The translations under genes and the position numbers were made by a program. The notes below the pieces were generated by a model that saw nothing but the letters and a program-made list of their open reading frames with translations, had not been told where the DNA came from and searched no databases. Below are positions 16,314 through 24,681 of a stretch of 64,000 nucleotides of DNA, piece by piece. Position 1 is the stretch's first letter, and each line of letters opens with the position of its first letter. Source of the DNA: Caldilineaceae bacterium (GTDB taxonomy: Bacteria > Chloroflexota > Anaerolineae > Caldilineales > Caldilineaceae); contig JALHQH010000059.1 in assembly GCA_022842065.1 (NCBI GenBank), positions 1-64,000 on the forward strand, given 5' to 3'.

Positions 16314-17947
16314 ATTCACAAGTAGTAAATTCGCCGGCCGAAAGCAGCACGCCCGCTGCTGCGGCAATCTCTGCTTTTCCTGCACCCGATCAGCTTACAC
16401 AGTGGCGAGCGACTGTGGTCAAGAAAGTCAAGCGGCAGACCATGCTCGTCCAACGCCAATATCTGGAGCAGGCGGATAACTGGCAGTTGCTGGATCTACA
16501 ACGCGAGCAACTGTTTCATCTGATTGCGCTCAATTTCCATCAAATCGGCGACTGGCAGGCCGTCATTGATAGCGTATTGCGTGGGGATGAGTATATGCAA
16601 CGGCGTGGGGCGTGGGAACGGTGGGGCGAACTGCTGACGTTGGCCTTACAAGCAGCCCGCTTCCTGGCCGATCCGCTGGCCGAGGCTGAAATCAGCTTTC
16701 GCCTGGGCAGCTTGCGTTTCCGTCAGGGGCTCTTCCAGACTGCATCTGCTGAGCTGACCAGCGCCGAACGGCTTTATCGCGCCGTGGGGGCAACCGACCA
16801 GTTGCCGAAAATTTGGATCTGTTTTGCTGAAAATCAGATCGCTCAGGGGCACTATCGCGCCGCAACTGATAACCTGAGCCGCGCCGAGCAGCACCAACAG
16901 ACCATGCGCGACGCGCAACTCTGGATCAACTTCTGTTGTGCACGAGGACTCTTCGCCAACCGACAAGGGGATGCCCAAAATGCGATCACTTGGTATACAA
17001 AGGCGTTGACCCTGCCTGAGCCCAACGTCGCGGTCAGCAGCGAAGTTCGTAATAGTCTGGGCACCGCGCATCAGCGGTTGGGTAGCCTCTATTGTGAGCG
17101 TGGTGCCTATGAAGATGCCCTTACCCATTTGGCAGCCGCCCATAAAATTGTCGCTGCGAACGGTAACGATAGTGCCATGAGTCGCATCTTATCGCTCACC
17201 GGCACCGTCTGGGGGCTACGCGGCCAACTTTATCGGTCGATTGACTATTTTCAGCAAGCGTGTGCCGTAGCCGAGCGCTGTGGTTACCTGGGCATGTCGC
17301 TATCGGGCCATTCTAACCTTGCCGTTTCCTATTATCGATTGGGGGAATTGACCACTGCGCTGCGCGAAGTCCGCATTGCTACCCATTTGGCTACGCGTCT
17401 GGAGTATAGGCCGACTTGGTTGAATAGCCTGATCAATGAGTGTGAAATTCTCTGCGCATTGGCACAACCCAACGGAGCGCAGGCTGCATTGCGCGCTGCG
17501 GAAACCCTGTGGCTGGAAATGGATGGTACCCCCGAATTGGCTGCCTTTCTGGCCGGCGCACAAGGCCGTGTCGCCGCGCTGTTGGGTGATGGGGCCACGG
17601 CGATTCAACGGTTTCTGGCGGCCATTGCTGAGATGCAAACGACCCAAAATCGCTTTGAAATGGCTGAGTTTGCCATCGAACTCGTGCCCCTCTATCTGGC
17701 GCAGTGCGTTTGGGACGAGGCCGCCGCCTGGGTTGATACCGTGCGCACGATTGGCCAGGAACTGCAGCAGAGCGAATTGAGCGGGCAGGCCGAAATGCTG
17801 GCCGGCGACTTGGCCCGTCTCCAAGGCGATGTCGCTGGCGCTAGACTTCTTTACCAAGCAGCGCAAGCCGCATTTGACGCCCAAGCCCATGATCGGAATC
17901 GTTATTTGGCGGCGCGTTTAGCCAAACGTCGGCAAGCATTGGGCTAA
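16301..17947 (+). CDS. TPR-repeat protein, partner of the STAND NTPase
   Basis: About 548 residues. The frame is open from 16235, but the ATG at 16301, overlapping the STAND stop by 13 nt, fits translational coupling. After a low-complexity N-terminus, residues about 100-520 are built of helical TPR-like repeats (e.g. LGSLYCERGAYEDALTHLA, LGSLRFRQGLFQTASAEL, LAVSYYRLGELTTALREV). No catalytic motif is seen. It likely provides the ligand-sensing superhelix that in one-piece STAND proteins follows the NB-ARC domain. The stop codon may be contributed by the repeat that begins at 17945. Confidence 0.75.
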   Translation: MVAINSQVVNSPAESSTPAAAAISAFPAPDQLTQWRATVVKKVKRQTMLVQRQYLEQADNWQLLDLQREQLFHLIALNFHQIGDWQAVIDSVLRGDEYMQRRGAWERWGELLTLALQAARFLADPLAEAEISFRLGSLRFRQGLFQTASAELTSAERLYRAVGATDQLPKIWICFAENQIAQGHYRAATDNLSRAEQHQQTMRDAQLWINFCCARGLFANRQGDAQNAITWYTKALTLPEPNVAVSSEVRNSLGTAHQRLGSLYCERGAYEDALTHLAAAHKIVAANGNDSAMSRILSLTGTVWGLRGQLYRSIDYFQQACAVAERCGYLGMSLSGHSNLAVSYYRLGELTTALREVRIATHLATRLEYRPTWLNSLINECEILCALAQPNGAQAALRAAETLWLEMDGTPELAAFLAGAQGRVAALLGDGATAIQRFLAAIAEMQTTQNRFEMAEFAIELVPLYLAQCVWDEAAAWVDTVRTIGQELQQSELSGQAEMLAGDLARLQGDVAGARLLYQAAQAAFDAQAHDRNRYLAARLAKRRQALG

Positions 17948-18040
17948 TAGACAACGTAGATTAACATGGCACAATCGTGTACTGCGCATCCCCTGATGCG
18001 CAGCCCGCTTGGTGCCAACTCTATTTGTCGTATCTATAAG
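17945..18040. mobile_element. 96-bp MITE-like repeat, copy A
   Basis: Closely matches 21803-21898. Both contain CTGCGCATCCCCTGATGCGC at their centre and end in inverted TAATAGA.AA / TATCTATAAG-type termini. No coding capacity. It abuts the end of the TPR gene. Confidence 0.75.
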
Positions 18041-18484
18041 CTAGTTGACCCGTTGATTCGCCGCAAATACGTCCTTACCCCGCTCAATTTACACCAGATA
18101 AACGTAAGCCATCCACCCCATCGTTGCGCAGCGATTGGCTGCTATACTTGGCATGGCACAAGCTCCACAAAAACTCCACAAAAACTCCAATGAAACTCTA
18201 GTTAGCGCTGGTGATGCACAAGGGGCACACGACGTGACTGCACATATAACACAAGTTTTTGGGAGTATTTTGAGAGCCAATGCACGCTCTTTTTGTGTAC
18301 AATTAGTTGCTGTCAGATAGAGCAAACAATACTTGCTTCGCCATTCCTGTGCGGGTAGCCGCGATGGGCCAGGCAATCCCTCGGTCACTATCGCCTTATA
18401 CACCAGCAGTTGTCGCCCATTAACCTTGTTTCCACTGGCTAACGTGTTAAGTGGTGGCATCGCCAAAATAGATTAGGAATTGCC
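18041..18484. other. Intergenic stretch without a recognisable gene
   Basis: No supported gene. It contains two adjacent CTCCACAAAAA units near 18161-18186 and a possible -10 box (TATACT, about 18142). A minus-strand open frame covers much of it, but its translation shows no domain. Confidence 0.5.
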
Positions 18485-19132
18485 ATGAGTGCCTTAATCC
18501 AGCAGCGCATCCTGTTCAAGCAGCGGTCGATTACTGCTGCTGCCCATCAGCTGATTGCTACTCAGGGGTTGGACAACCTATCCATGCGTGCCGTTGCCCG
18601 CCAAACCAGCATGAGTGCTGCGAACCTTTATGAATATTTTGATAACAAAGAGGATATTGTCGTTGCGGTCTTCGTGACAATGATTAGTGACCTCGTCGCA
18701 CAACTGGGTCAAGTGGATCAACAGTTACCCCCTGAGCCGTATTTATTAGCGCTCGCTTTGGGCTGCTTTGAATTTTTCCAATGTGAGCAAGAACAGTTGT
18801 TGGTCCTCAGCGCAACATTACCGACCATCACCCAGCGACGGCGATCCACCGATCTCGCAACCGGCGGCAATTACCCCAAACATGCGTCTTCCCCGCTCAA
18901 CGCGCTGGTCACCCTCTTCGCAGCCGGAGTGAAGCGTTATTTAGAGGGGATCGCCCCCACCCCACGACCGGGCTTAAGTAGTGATGCCATCGCCCATTCC
19001 CTCGTGACTGTGCTCTTTGGCTATCTGGTCGTAAAGGTGCAGAACTCACCCACTGCGGTCAACCGACTGGCCTTACAGGCGATCATTCGGGCCTTTCTAG
19101 ACAGCACCGTCACAAATGAGCTGCGCTGCTAG
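18485..19132 (+). CDS. TetR-family transcriptional regulator
   Basis: 215 residues. The N-terminal helix-turn-helix domain (about 8-56) is typical: AAHQLIATQGLDNLSMRAVARQ, SAANLYEYFDNKEDIVVAVF. The C-terminal ligand domain is divergent. It stands convergent to the MFS gene 19214-20521, whose 3' end faces it; TetR/MFS neighbours commonly form regulator-efflux pairs, but this arrangement (tail to tail) makes direct control uncertain. Confidence 0.85.
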   Translation: MSALIQQRILFKQRSITAAAHQLIATQGLDNLSMRAVARQTSMSAANLYEYFDNKEDIVVAVFVTMISDLVAQLGQVDQQLPPEPYLLALALGCFEFFQCEQEQLLVLSATLPTITQRRRSTDLATGGNYPKHASSPLNALVTLFAAGVKRYLEGIAPTPRPGLSSDAIAHSLVTVLFGYLVVKVQNSPTAVNRLALQAIIRAFLDSTVTNELRC

Positions 19133-19213
19133 CGTACACACCTGTGGTCGCATGGTTGTATGGTCCCGTGGTCTGGACGACGCGGCTACAAGACTACGCA
19201 ACTGCTTTTCATC

Positions 19214-20521
19214 TTAGTTCGGCAAAGCGCTCGCCAGTAACTCGTGCTCTGCGCTTTGCCGCCGATAGTAGACAATCACGAGTACACAGGCTACCCCGTT
19301 AACCAGCCCGACCAGCAGGAAGGGTAACCCCGGCGTCAAGCGGACCAGCCAACCGCCCAATAGTGAACCACCGATCATACAGAGACTCCAGACCGCGTGG
19401 AGCAATCCAAAGGTTGCGGGGTGTTCTGCCTTGGGCAAGCCATCCGCCACCCAGAGATACATGAGGGTGGAAAGTGACCAGGCCGCAGCAATGCCCAGCA
19501 CACCAAAGCCGAAGAGTGCCTCAATGTGTCCCACCCCCCAAAAGAGGCCAAAACCGACCACAATGATGATGCTGTAAGCGACCAGCGTTGGCCGTTGCGC
19601 ACCCCAGCGGTCGGCCGCCTGCCCTGCCAGCAGTTGTGCCGCCGAAGCCACGATCAGCGTGGTGGTGCCATAGGCGGCTACGGTCACTTTGCTGCCCGAC
19701 AGTTCGTTGAGCAGCAGGGGCACCAGCACCATCAGCGTGCCGTAGAAGAGGGTCGGCAACCCGCGCAAGCCGATCAACAGCTGCACCTTGGGCTGGCGCA
19801 GCGTTGGCAGGAGGGTTGCGCCGAGGGTGCGCAGCGTAACAGGATGATTCGCATAGTCGTGAAGATTGGGCATCCAGTGGGCAAGGATCAAGGTGGCGGT
19901 GATGGTCAATGCAACGGCCGTCCAGCCAAAGGCACTAAAGCCGGCGCGCTCAATCACGAGGCCGGCCAGCGGATTACCGACCGCGCCGCCAATCGTCATA
20001 CTCAGCGCATAGATTGCGGCGAGGATACCCAACGCGCCTTGGCCACTAAGCCGGGTGAGATAGCTGGAACTGCCCACATTCATCAACGCCGAGCCGGCCC
20101 CGCCGATCAACCACAAGAGCGCGACCGCCCAGAAGTTATGGACTTGGAAGGCCAGACTGTTTACACCTGCCAGTAGCAGCCCCACCACGAAGACCCATTT
20201 GCTGCCCAAGCGCGCCGTCACCGCGCCGCTAAGCAACGCTGTAACCATACTGGCGATTTGCGCCCCCGCCACCACACCAGAGATCGTCACCGCTGTTAAA
20301 GCGAGCGTCTCCTGGAGATAGATTAAAAAGAAGGCAAATTGAGACATATCGCGCATGCCACTGGCCATCTGCCCAAAGATTAGTAAGAGCGCAGGTTGCC
20401 AGCTTGCCCGCCGTCTCTGTTGCCCCTGCTGCGGCAGGTCACTATCGATTGAAGCCATCTTACGCACTGCGCCCTTTCCGGATAAGTGAGGCAAGGTGAT
20501 TGATTGACCAAAGTTTAGCAT
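19214..20521 (-). CDS. MFS transporter
   Basis: 435 residues, about 12 TM segments, with MASGMRDMSQFAFFLIYLQE at TM1 and a motif A-like ARLGSKWVF loop. LLAGQAADRWGAQRP in the second half is the repeated motif A. Probably a drug or metabolite exporter; substrate unknown. The start could be the ATG at 20521 or the one at 20461; the upstream 20 residues are not clearly conserved. Upstream lies a long repeat-filled gap. Confidence 0.75.
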   Translation of the reverse strand: MLNFGQSITLPHLSGKGAVRKMASIDSDLPQQGQQRRRASWQPALLLIFGQMASGMRDMSQFAFFLIYLQETLALTAVTISGVVAGAQIASMVTALLSGAVTARLGSKWVFVVGLLLAGVNSLAFQVHNFWAVALLWLIGGAGSALMNVGSSSYLTRLSGQGALGILAAIYALSMTIGGAVGNPLAGLVIERAGFSAFGWTAVALTITATLILAHWMPNLHDYANHPVTLRTLGATLLPTLRQPKVQLLIGLRGLPTLFYGTLMVLVPLLLNELSGSKVTVAAYGTTTLIVASAAQLLAGQAADRWGAQRPTLVAYSIIIVVGFGLFWGVGHIEALFGFGVLGIAAAWSLSTLMYLWVADGLPKAEHPATFGLLHAVWSLCMIGGSLLGGWLVRLTPGLPFLLVGLVNGVACVLVIVYYRRQSAEHELLASALPN

Positions 20522-20612
20522 AGCTCGAAATTTTCAACCATGTAGTGTAATCGATACTCATTTTTCCACCTCTTTGTATACTGCACGGCAGCACATCAAG
20601 TAACTATTACGA

Positions 20613-20720
20613 CAACGTTAAAGTGGCCGTTACACTAGTGTGTGTCTAACTGGTCCGTGACCGGCGGGTATCGGCCCCAGCCGCTGGTCACGGACCAGCT
20701 AGGCACGTAATTTAACGTTG
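20613..20720. repeat. Palindromic repeat with CAACGTTAAA ends
   Basis: Outer ends CAACGTTAAA (20613-20622) and TTTAACGTTG (20711-20720) are perfect inverted repeats. Inside, 20650-20667 pairs with 20681-20698 (17 of 18). About 108 bp, non-coding. Confidence 0.8.
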
Positions 20721-20918
20721 CCCTACTATTTACATCTGAAAAAGTGTTACTTTATGGTGCCGTTTGGTCTATAGTCAAAGACATGTCGTTCAATCAACTG
20801 GCCATCCAATCCAGCGTGTAACCTATATACCTTAACTAAAGAGCGCTAGGTAGTAACAGCGGTGACAGGCGCAACAGGTTACTTACTGTAATGCTACTGC
20901 GTACAGTGTAAACTAAGT

Positions 20919-21025
20919 TTTTGTGGGTCGGAAACACGGTCTTCCTGGAAGGGGTCATGCGATCTCTGCGCACAGGCCAATCGCGTGACCCCTTCCAGGA
21001 AGACTTCGCCTCCCGACCCACAAAA
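20919..21025. repeat. Palindromic repeat with two stem blocks
   Basis: TTTTGTGGGTCGG (20919-20931) pairs with 21013-21025, and the 19-nt block 20939-20957 pairs perfectly with 20986-21004. About 107 bp, non-coding. Confidence 0.85.
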
Positions 21026-21043
21026 TTTCAGATTACTGGTAGT

Positions 21044-21155
21044 GTCATGAATTATTCGCCAAGGGCTCGCACCGGATTGTCAGATCCTGTGCACGGTGCG
21101 GGGATTTGCGGGTACCCCTTGGGTGCCCCGCCGAGCGGTGGCGAATAACCCGTGA
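21044..21155. repeat. Inverted repeat with TTATTCGCCA arms
   Basis: GTCATGAATTATTCGCCA on the left faces TGGCGAATAACCCGTGAC on the right, with G/C-rich sequence between. Third of four adjacent palindromic repeats. Confidence 0.65.
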
Positions 21156-21191
21156 CGCTAACGATTACTTAATTTACCGTGTACTGACTAT

Positions 21192-21278
21192 CAGTAGATC
21201 GCAGTGTAGTCTGCATCCCCAGATGCAGACACCCGTTTGCATCTGGGGATGCGAACTACACATTGCGGTCTACTGACT
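21192..21278. repeat. Palindromic repeat with GCATCCCCAGATGC core
   Basis: CAGTAGATCGCAGTGTAGT followed by GCATCCCCAGATGCA pairs with TGCATCTGGGGATGC and ACTACACATTGCGGTCTACTG. The core and the GTGTAGT flank recur at 43585-43733, and a variant core occurs in the 96-bp repeats. Confidence 0.8.
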
Positions 21279-21362
21279 ATATATCGTGTGAATGCCGCAA
21301 GCGGATCGCCTTTTGAGTCTTTTGCCGAAAAGGTTTGACCGCGCAAGATAAGGAGCAGCCGA

Positions 21363-22052
21363 ATGGCTAACAGCGTGGCCAATAACCGACCCACACCTGC
21401 CCAGTTTGCTGGCCGGAAAATCGTGCAAAGCCCACTGTTTACGCTTTTCTTTGGGCTTGTTCTGCCGTGCTTGATCCTTGGACTCGACTTCTTTGTGGTC
21501 CAGACGGTCGGTCTCCTTGATAGTCCACTGCTACTCGTCACTGCGCCCTTGCGCCTGTTCGTGCCCCTCCAACCAGAGTTTACCTATATCGTCGTCGGTT
21601 TCGCTGTCGGCGCGCTAGCCTACTGGTTGCGTGTGGGCCAGCGCAGTGGGCCAGGTGCCGGCTTTGTGGCCGGCAAATTTGAGTGATGCCGACCTAAGTG
21701 GCGCGATTTTGCCCTTGGACCTGGATGGTGTGCAGCTACGCGGTGTCGATCTACGCGCCACGCAGATCGACTGGCGTCAGGTCACGCTGGTGCGGACTGA
21801 CCTAATAGATAACACAATCAAACCTGGCACAATCGTGTACTGCGCATCCCCTGATGCGCAGCCCGCTTTGTGTCAACTCTATTTGCTTTGTCTATAAGCC
21901 GCGCGAATCTGAGTAGCATCGACTTGCGCGGGGTTGATTTGAGTCAGGCAATCTTGCGGGCGACCATCCTTGTTGGCGCGCGCTACGACCAGGCAACCCA
22001 ATGGCCGGCGGGGTTCGACCCAACTTTACACGGTGCTGTGCGCCGCGATTGA
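21363..22052 (+). pseudogene. Pentapeptide-repeat membrane protein, broken by frameshift and repeat insertion
   Basis: Frame 1 (21363-21686) encodes two hydrophobic segments (FTLFFGLVLPCLILGLDFF; FTYIVVGFAVGALAYWL) and stops at TGA. In frame 2 the pentapeptide repeats begin at once (ANLSDADLSGA, GVQLRGVDLRATQ), showing a frameshift near 21680. At 21803 the 96-bp repeat interrupts them, and after 21898 they resume in another frame (RANLSSIDLRGVDLSQAIL) to the usual family end YDQATQWPAGFDP. The ancestral protein would have been a membrane-anchored pentapeptide-repeat protein of about 195 residues. Confidence 0.8.
21803..21898. mobile_element. 96-bp MITE-like repeat, copy B, inside the pentapeptide gene
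   Basis: Second copy of the element at 17945-18040. Here host sequence is known on both sides, so the boundaries can be inferred: pentapeptide coding resumes right after TCTATAAG. The clean interruption of a repeat protein supports recent or past mobility. Confidence 0.75.
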
Positions 22053-22213
22053 CTGCCCGGTCGCGGCCACACAACGGCTTCGCACTCACCGCGACTTTGA
22101 TCCCGACACAAATAATCTGTGTTCTGTTTTTTTAGCTGCAAAGCCGGTTTTCCGCTTTACGTGCTGCGCAAAAGGGCCGAGTGGCCATGGGGCGCGTCCC
22201 AATTTTGGGGTAA

Positions 22214-22279
22214 ACGTCCCCGGCACAGGCGAAAAATTGGTTCGTCTGCGGACCATTTCCTCGCCTGTGCCGGGGACGT
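22214..22279. repeat. Perfect 19-bp hairpin
   Basis: 22214-22232 pairs exactly with 22261-22279 (CGTCCCCGGCACAGGCG arms). Weaker pairing (TTGGT / ACCA) continues inside the loop. Confidence 0.85.
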
Positions 22280-22312
22280 AGTGCGATTCGCCCCTTTCTT
22301 TGGACGCAGCCG

Positions 22313-22482
22313 TGGCCATAGGGTGTATTTCACTTTTGGGGCGAATTTTTCGCACCAGGGTTAAAACCCGCTGCTGACAGTGATAAGCCGCATCCGCGGA
22401 TCAGCCCCAGCCGCTGAGGCGGCTTCTCACTGTCAGCCGGCAGTTTCAACTGCTGCCCCCAAAGTGAGATACACTCTGGCCA
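22313..22482. repeat. 170-bp nested palindromic repeat upstream of mazE
   Basis: Outer arms TGGCCATAGGGTGTATTTC and the reverse complement of GAGATACACTCTGGCCA enclose an inner stem, 22374-22391 with 22419-22436 (17 of 18), plus GCAGTT-TC-AACTGC. It ends 9 nt before the mazE promoter. Confidence 0.75.
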
Positions 22483-22491
22483 TACTGCCCC

Positions 22492-22531
22492 TTGACAGAA
22501 CGAAATGCTGGACATACAATGTAATTACATT
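22492..22531 (+). promoter_or_regulatory. Promoter and palindromic operator of the mazEF-thg1 operon
   Basis: TTGACA (22492-22497) and TACAAT (22515-22520) are spaced by 17 nt, a near-consensus sigma-70 promoter. AATGTAATTACATT (22518-22531) is a perfect 14-bp palindrome overlapping the -10 box and the expected start of transcription, as expected for MazE/MazEF autorepression. Confidence 0.7.
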
Positions 22532-22557
22532 CTATCCTGGGCAAGCGAGGGCTATTT

Positions 22558-22824
22558 ATGACAACCGCAGTCAAAACGCACATCATCAAAATCGGCAACT
22601 CCCAAGGGATTCGCATCCCCAAGGTGCTCCTGCAACAAGTGGGCCTACACCATGAAGTCGAAGTCGAGGCCCAACTTGGCCAGTTGGTGATCCGCCCGGT
22701 GACGCTGGCGCGCCAGGGGTGGGAGCAAGCCTTTCAAAGCATGGCTGATGCCGGCGATGATCATTTGCTCGATCCTGAACCGCTGGTCGAAACTGAATGG
22801 GAAGCCGCTGAATGGGCATGGTAG
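22558..22824 (+). CDS. mazE: MazE-like antitoxin (AbrB/MazE fold)
   Basis: 88 residues. IIKIGNSQGIRIPKVLLQQVGL is the swapped-hairpin DNA-binding core of AbrB/MazE proteins, followed by EVEVEAQLGQLVIRP. The acidic, Trp-rich C-terminus (about 60-88) is the expected toxin-binding tail. It overlaps the mazF start. Its palindromic operator lies 27 nt upstream of the ATG. Confidence 0.85.
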   Translation: MTTAVKTHIIKIGNSQGIRIPKVLLQQVGLHHEVEVEAQLGQLVIRPVTLARQGWEQAFQSMADAGDDHLLDPEPLVETEWEAAEWAW

Positions 22825-23141
22825 CCGAACGGTTTGAGGTCTATCTCGTCAATTTAGATCTCACGGTTGGCGCGGAGATTCAAAAGACGCGTCCCTGTGT
22901 GGTCGTCTCGCCGGATGAAATGAACCGCCATATCGCCACCGTCATCATCGCGCCGATGACGACCCAGGGCAAGCGCTACCCGACCCGCGTCCTTTGCCAC
23001 TTTGACGGCAAAAGTGGCCTGATCGTGCTCGACCAACTGCGCACGGTGGATCGTACGCGCTTAGTCAAACGCCTTGGCAAACTCAGCGATGAGGAACAAG
23101 TCGCCGTGCTCCAAGTGCTGGCCGAACTTTTTGCAGCGTGA
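22812..23141 (+). CDS. mazF: MazF-like endoribonuclease toxin
   Basis: 109 residues (or 107 from the second ATG at 22818). EIQKTRPCVVVSPDEMN contains the conserved Arg-Pro segment, APMTTQGKRYPTRV the Thr/Lys loop, and GLIVLDQLRTVDRTRL the C-terminal strand-helix of the PemK/MazF fold. MazF toxins cut mRNA, and some cut tRNA or rRNA, at short sequences. The start overlaps mazE by 13 nt or less, so they are coupled. Its stop is 11 nt before the thg1-like gene. Confidence 0.85.
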   Translation: MGMVAERFEVYLVNLDLTVGAEIQKTRPCVVVSPDEMNRHIATVIIAPMTTQGKRYPTRVLCHFDGKSGLIVLDQLRTVDRTRLVKRLGKLSDEEQVAVLQVLAELFAA

Positions 23142-23152
23142 GATAATAAATT

Positions 23153-23917
23153 ATGACCTTCGATGAACTCGACCAAAAAATGCGCGTCTTTGAGACTAGC
23201 CATGACCACTGTGTGCTGCCAGGGCTCTTTATGGTGGCGCGCCTGGATGGCCGCGGCTTTACCCGCTTGACCAAGACGGTGCAGCAATTTGAAGCGCCCT
23301 TTGATGAGCGCATGCGCAACCTGATGGTCGAAACCACGCTGCACCTGATGCAATGTGGCTTTCGTGTCATCTATGGCTATACCCAGAGCGATGAGATCTC
23401 TCTGCTCTTTCACCCCAATGAGGAGACCTTTCAGCGCAAGCTGCGTAAATACGAGTCGATCCTCGCCGGTGAGGCCAGCGCGAAGTTTTCCCTGTTACTG
23501 GGCGATCATGGGGCCTTTGACGCCCGCATTTCGCAATTGCCGAGAGCTGAAGATGTCGTCGATTATTTTCGTTGGCGCAGCGAGGATGCCCACCGGAATG
23601 CGTTGAATAGTCACTGTTACTGGCTGTTGCGCAAACAAGGGCAGCGTGTTGGCCAGGCGACCAGTTTTTTGGAAGGAATGTCGGTCGCAGCTAAGAATGA
23701 ACTGCTCTTTCAGCACAATGTTAACTTCAATGAACTGCCCCTGTGGCAGAAGCGCGGCGTTGGCCTCTACTGGGAAAGTTATGCCAAGGAAGCATGGAAC
23801 CCGTTGACCAATACCGCTGTCACCGCCGAACGGCGGCGCATCCAGGTCAACTACACGCTGCCAATGAAGGATGAATACAATCGTTTCCTCATGGAACTGC
23901 TTCAGCAGCACAATTGA
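23153..23917 (+). CDS. Thg1-like 3'-5' RNA polymerase (tRNA-His guanylyltransferase family)
   Basis: 254 residues. VARLDGRGFTRLTK near residues 25-38 and YGYTQSDEISLLF near 75-87 supply the two metal-binding aspartates of the Thg1 catalytic palm. The eukaryotic HINNLYNT motif is replaced by AHRNALNSHCYW, as in bacterial/archaeal Thg1-like proteins (TLPs). TLPs add nucleotides to the 5' end of RNA in the 3'-5' direction and repair 5'-truncated tRNAs. In bacteria such genes are uncommon. It starts 11 nt after mazF with no clear RBS of its own, so co-translation with the toxin is likely. Confidence 0.85.
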   Translation: MTFDELDQKMRVFETSHDHCVLPGLFMVARLDGRGFTRLTKTVQQFEAPFDERMRNLMVETTLHLMQCGFRVIYGYTQSDEISLLFHPNEETFQRKLRKYESILAGEASAKFSLLLGDHGAFDARISQLPRAEDVVDYFRWRSEDAHRNALNSHCYWLLRKQGQRVGQATSFLEGMSVAAKNELLFQHNVNFNELPLWQKRGVGLYWESYAKEAWNPLTNTAVTAERRRIQVNYTLPMKDEYNRFLMELLQQHN

Positions 23918-24010
23918 AAACCCGGAAAAGCTGATGAATTGGTCCAGTAATGGTCTGACGTTGTCAGCGGGCAACAACAATTTTAAGTCACGCGCAGAGG
24001 GACAGTTGTG

Positions 24011-24409
24011 ATGCAAACGATCGACAAACTGGCTTGGGTCTACCTCAAAGATGAGCAATTGCTCAGCGCCCGTTCTCAGGGCAAAACGGCTTATTATCTC
24101 CCCGGTGGCAAGCGTGAAGCGGGGGAAAGTGATGAAGCCGCCTTGATCCGCGAACTCAAGGAAGAGCTCTCAATTGATTTGATCCCCACAACTATCACCT
24201 ACTTGGCGACTTTTCGTGCACAGGCCGACGGTAAGCCGGTAGGAACGATGGTACAGTTGACCTGCTATAATGCGGCCTTTACCGGCACCATCAGCGCCGC
24301 CGCCGAAATTGCCGAAGTGATCTGGATCAGCCACCACGATAAACCTCATTGTTCACCCGCCACCCAATTGCTCCTTGATTGGCTAAAAGCAGCAGCGCTG
24401 ATCAGATAA
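24011..24409 (+). CDS. NUDIX hydrolase
   Basis: 132 residues. The Nudix box is complete: GGKREAGESDEAALIRELKEEL at about 35-56 (GX5EX7REUXEEXGU pattern). It hydrolyses a nucleoside diphosphate linked to another group, possibly a damaged nucleotide; specificity unknown. The start is the ATG at 24011 directly after a GTG. It lies 93 nt downstream of the Thg1-like gene, so membership in that operon is possible. Confidence 0.85.
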   Translation: MQTIDKLAWVYLKDEQLLSARSQGKTAYYLPGGKREAGESDEAALIRELKEELSIDLIPTTITYLATFRAQADGKPVGTMVQLTCYNAAFTGTISAAAEIAEVIWISHHDKPHCSPATQLLLDWLKAAALIR

Positions 24410-24681
24410 TCGGTGCGCCGCCGTTGCCCATTTGTTTACAATTTATTTACGCATATACGCCAATTTGTTGACCTTATATTATCAAATTTTGGTCTTTTGT
24501 ATGATAATCTGAGTTCACTAAGTCGGCGTATTTATTGATCAAGTCAATGCCGGCGAATGAATCTATTTGTCAGCTTGTGTCGTTGTCTACCATCACTCAC
24601 GTTTTGTCCGTCTACCCCCCTTACCCCTGTACTTGTTAAGCTGTTCCACACCCTTGCGTGACCCTACTTTAAGGATAATTC

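Noticed and set aside
18089..18466. 125-codon minus-strand frame in the gap before the TetR gene
   Set aside because: Cys- and Ala-rich translation with no domain, no RBS, and no neighbour that would support it.
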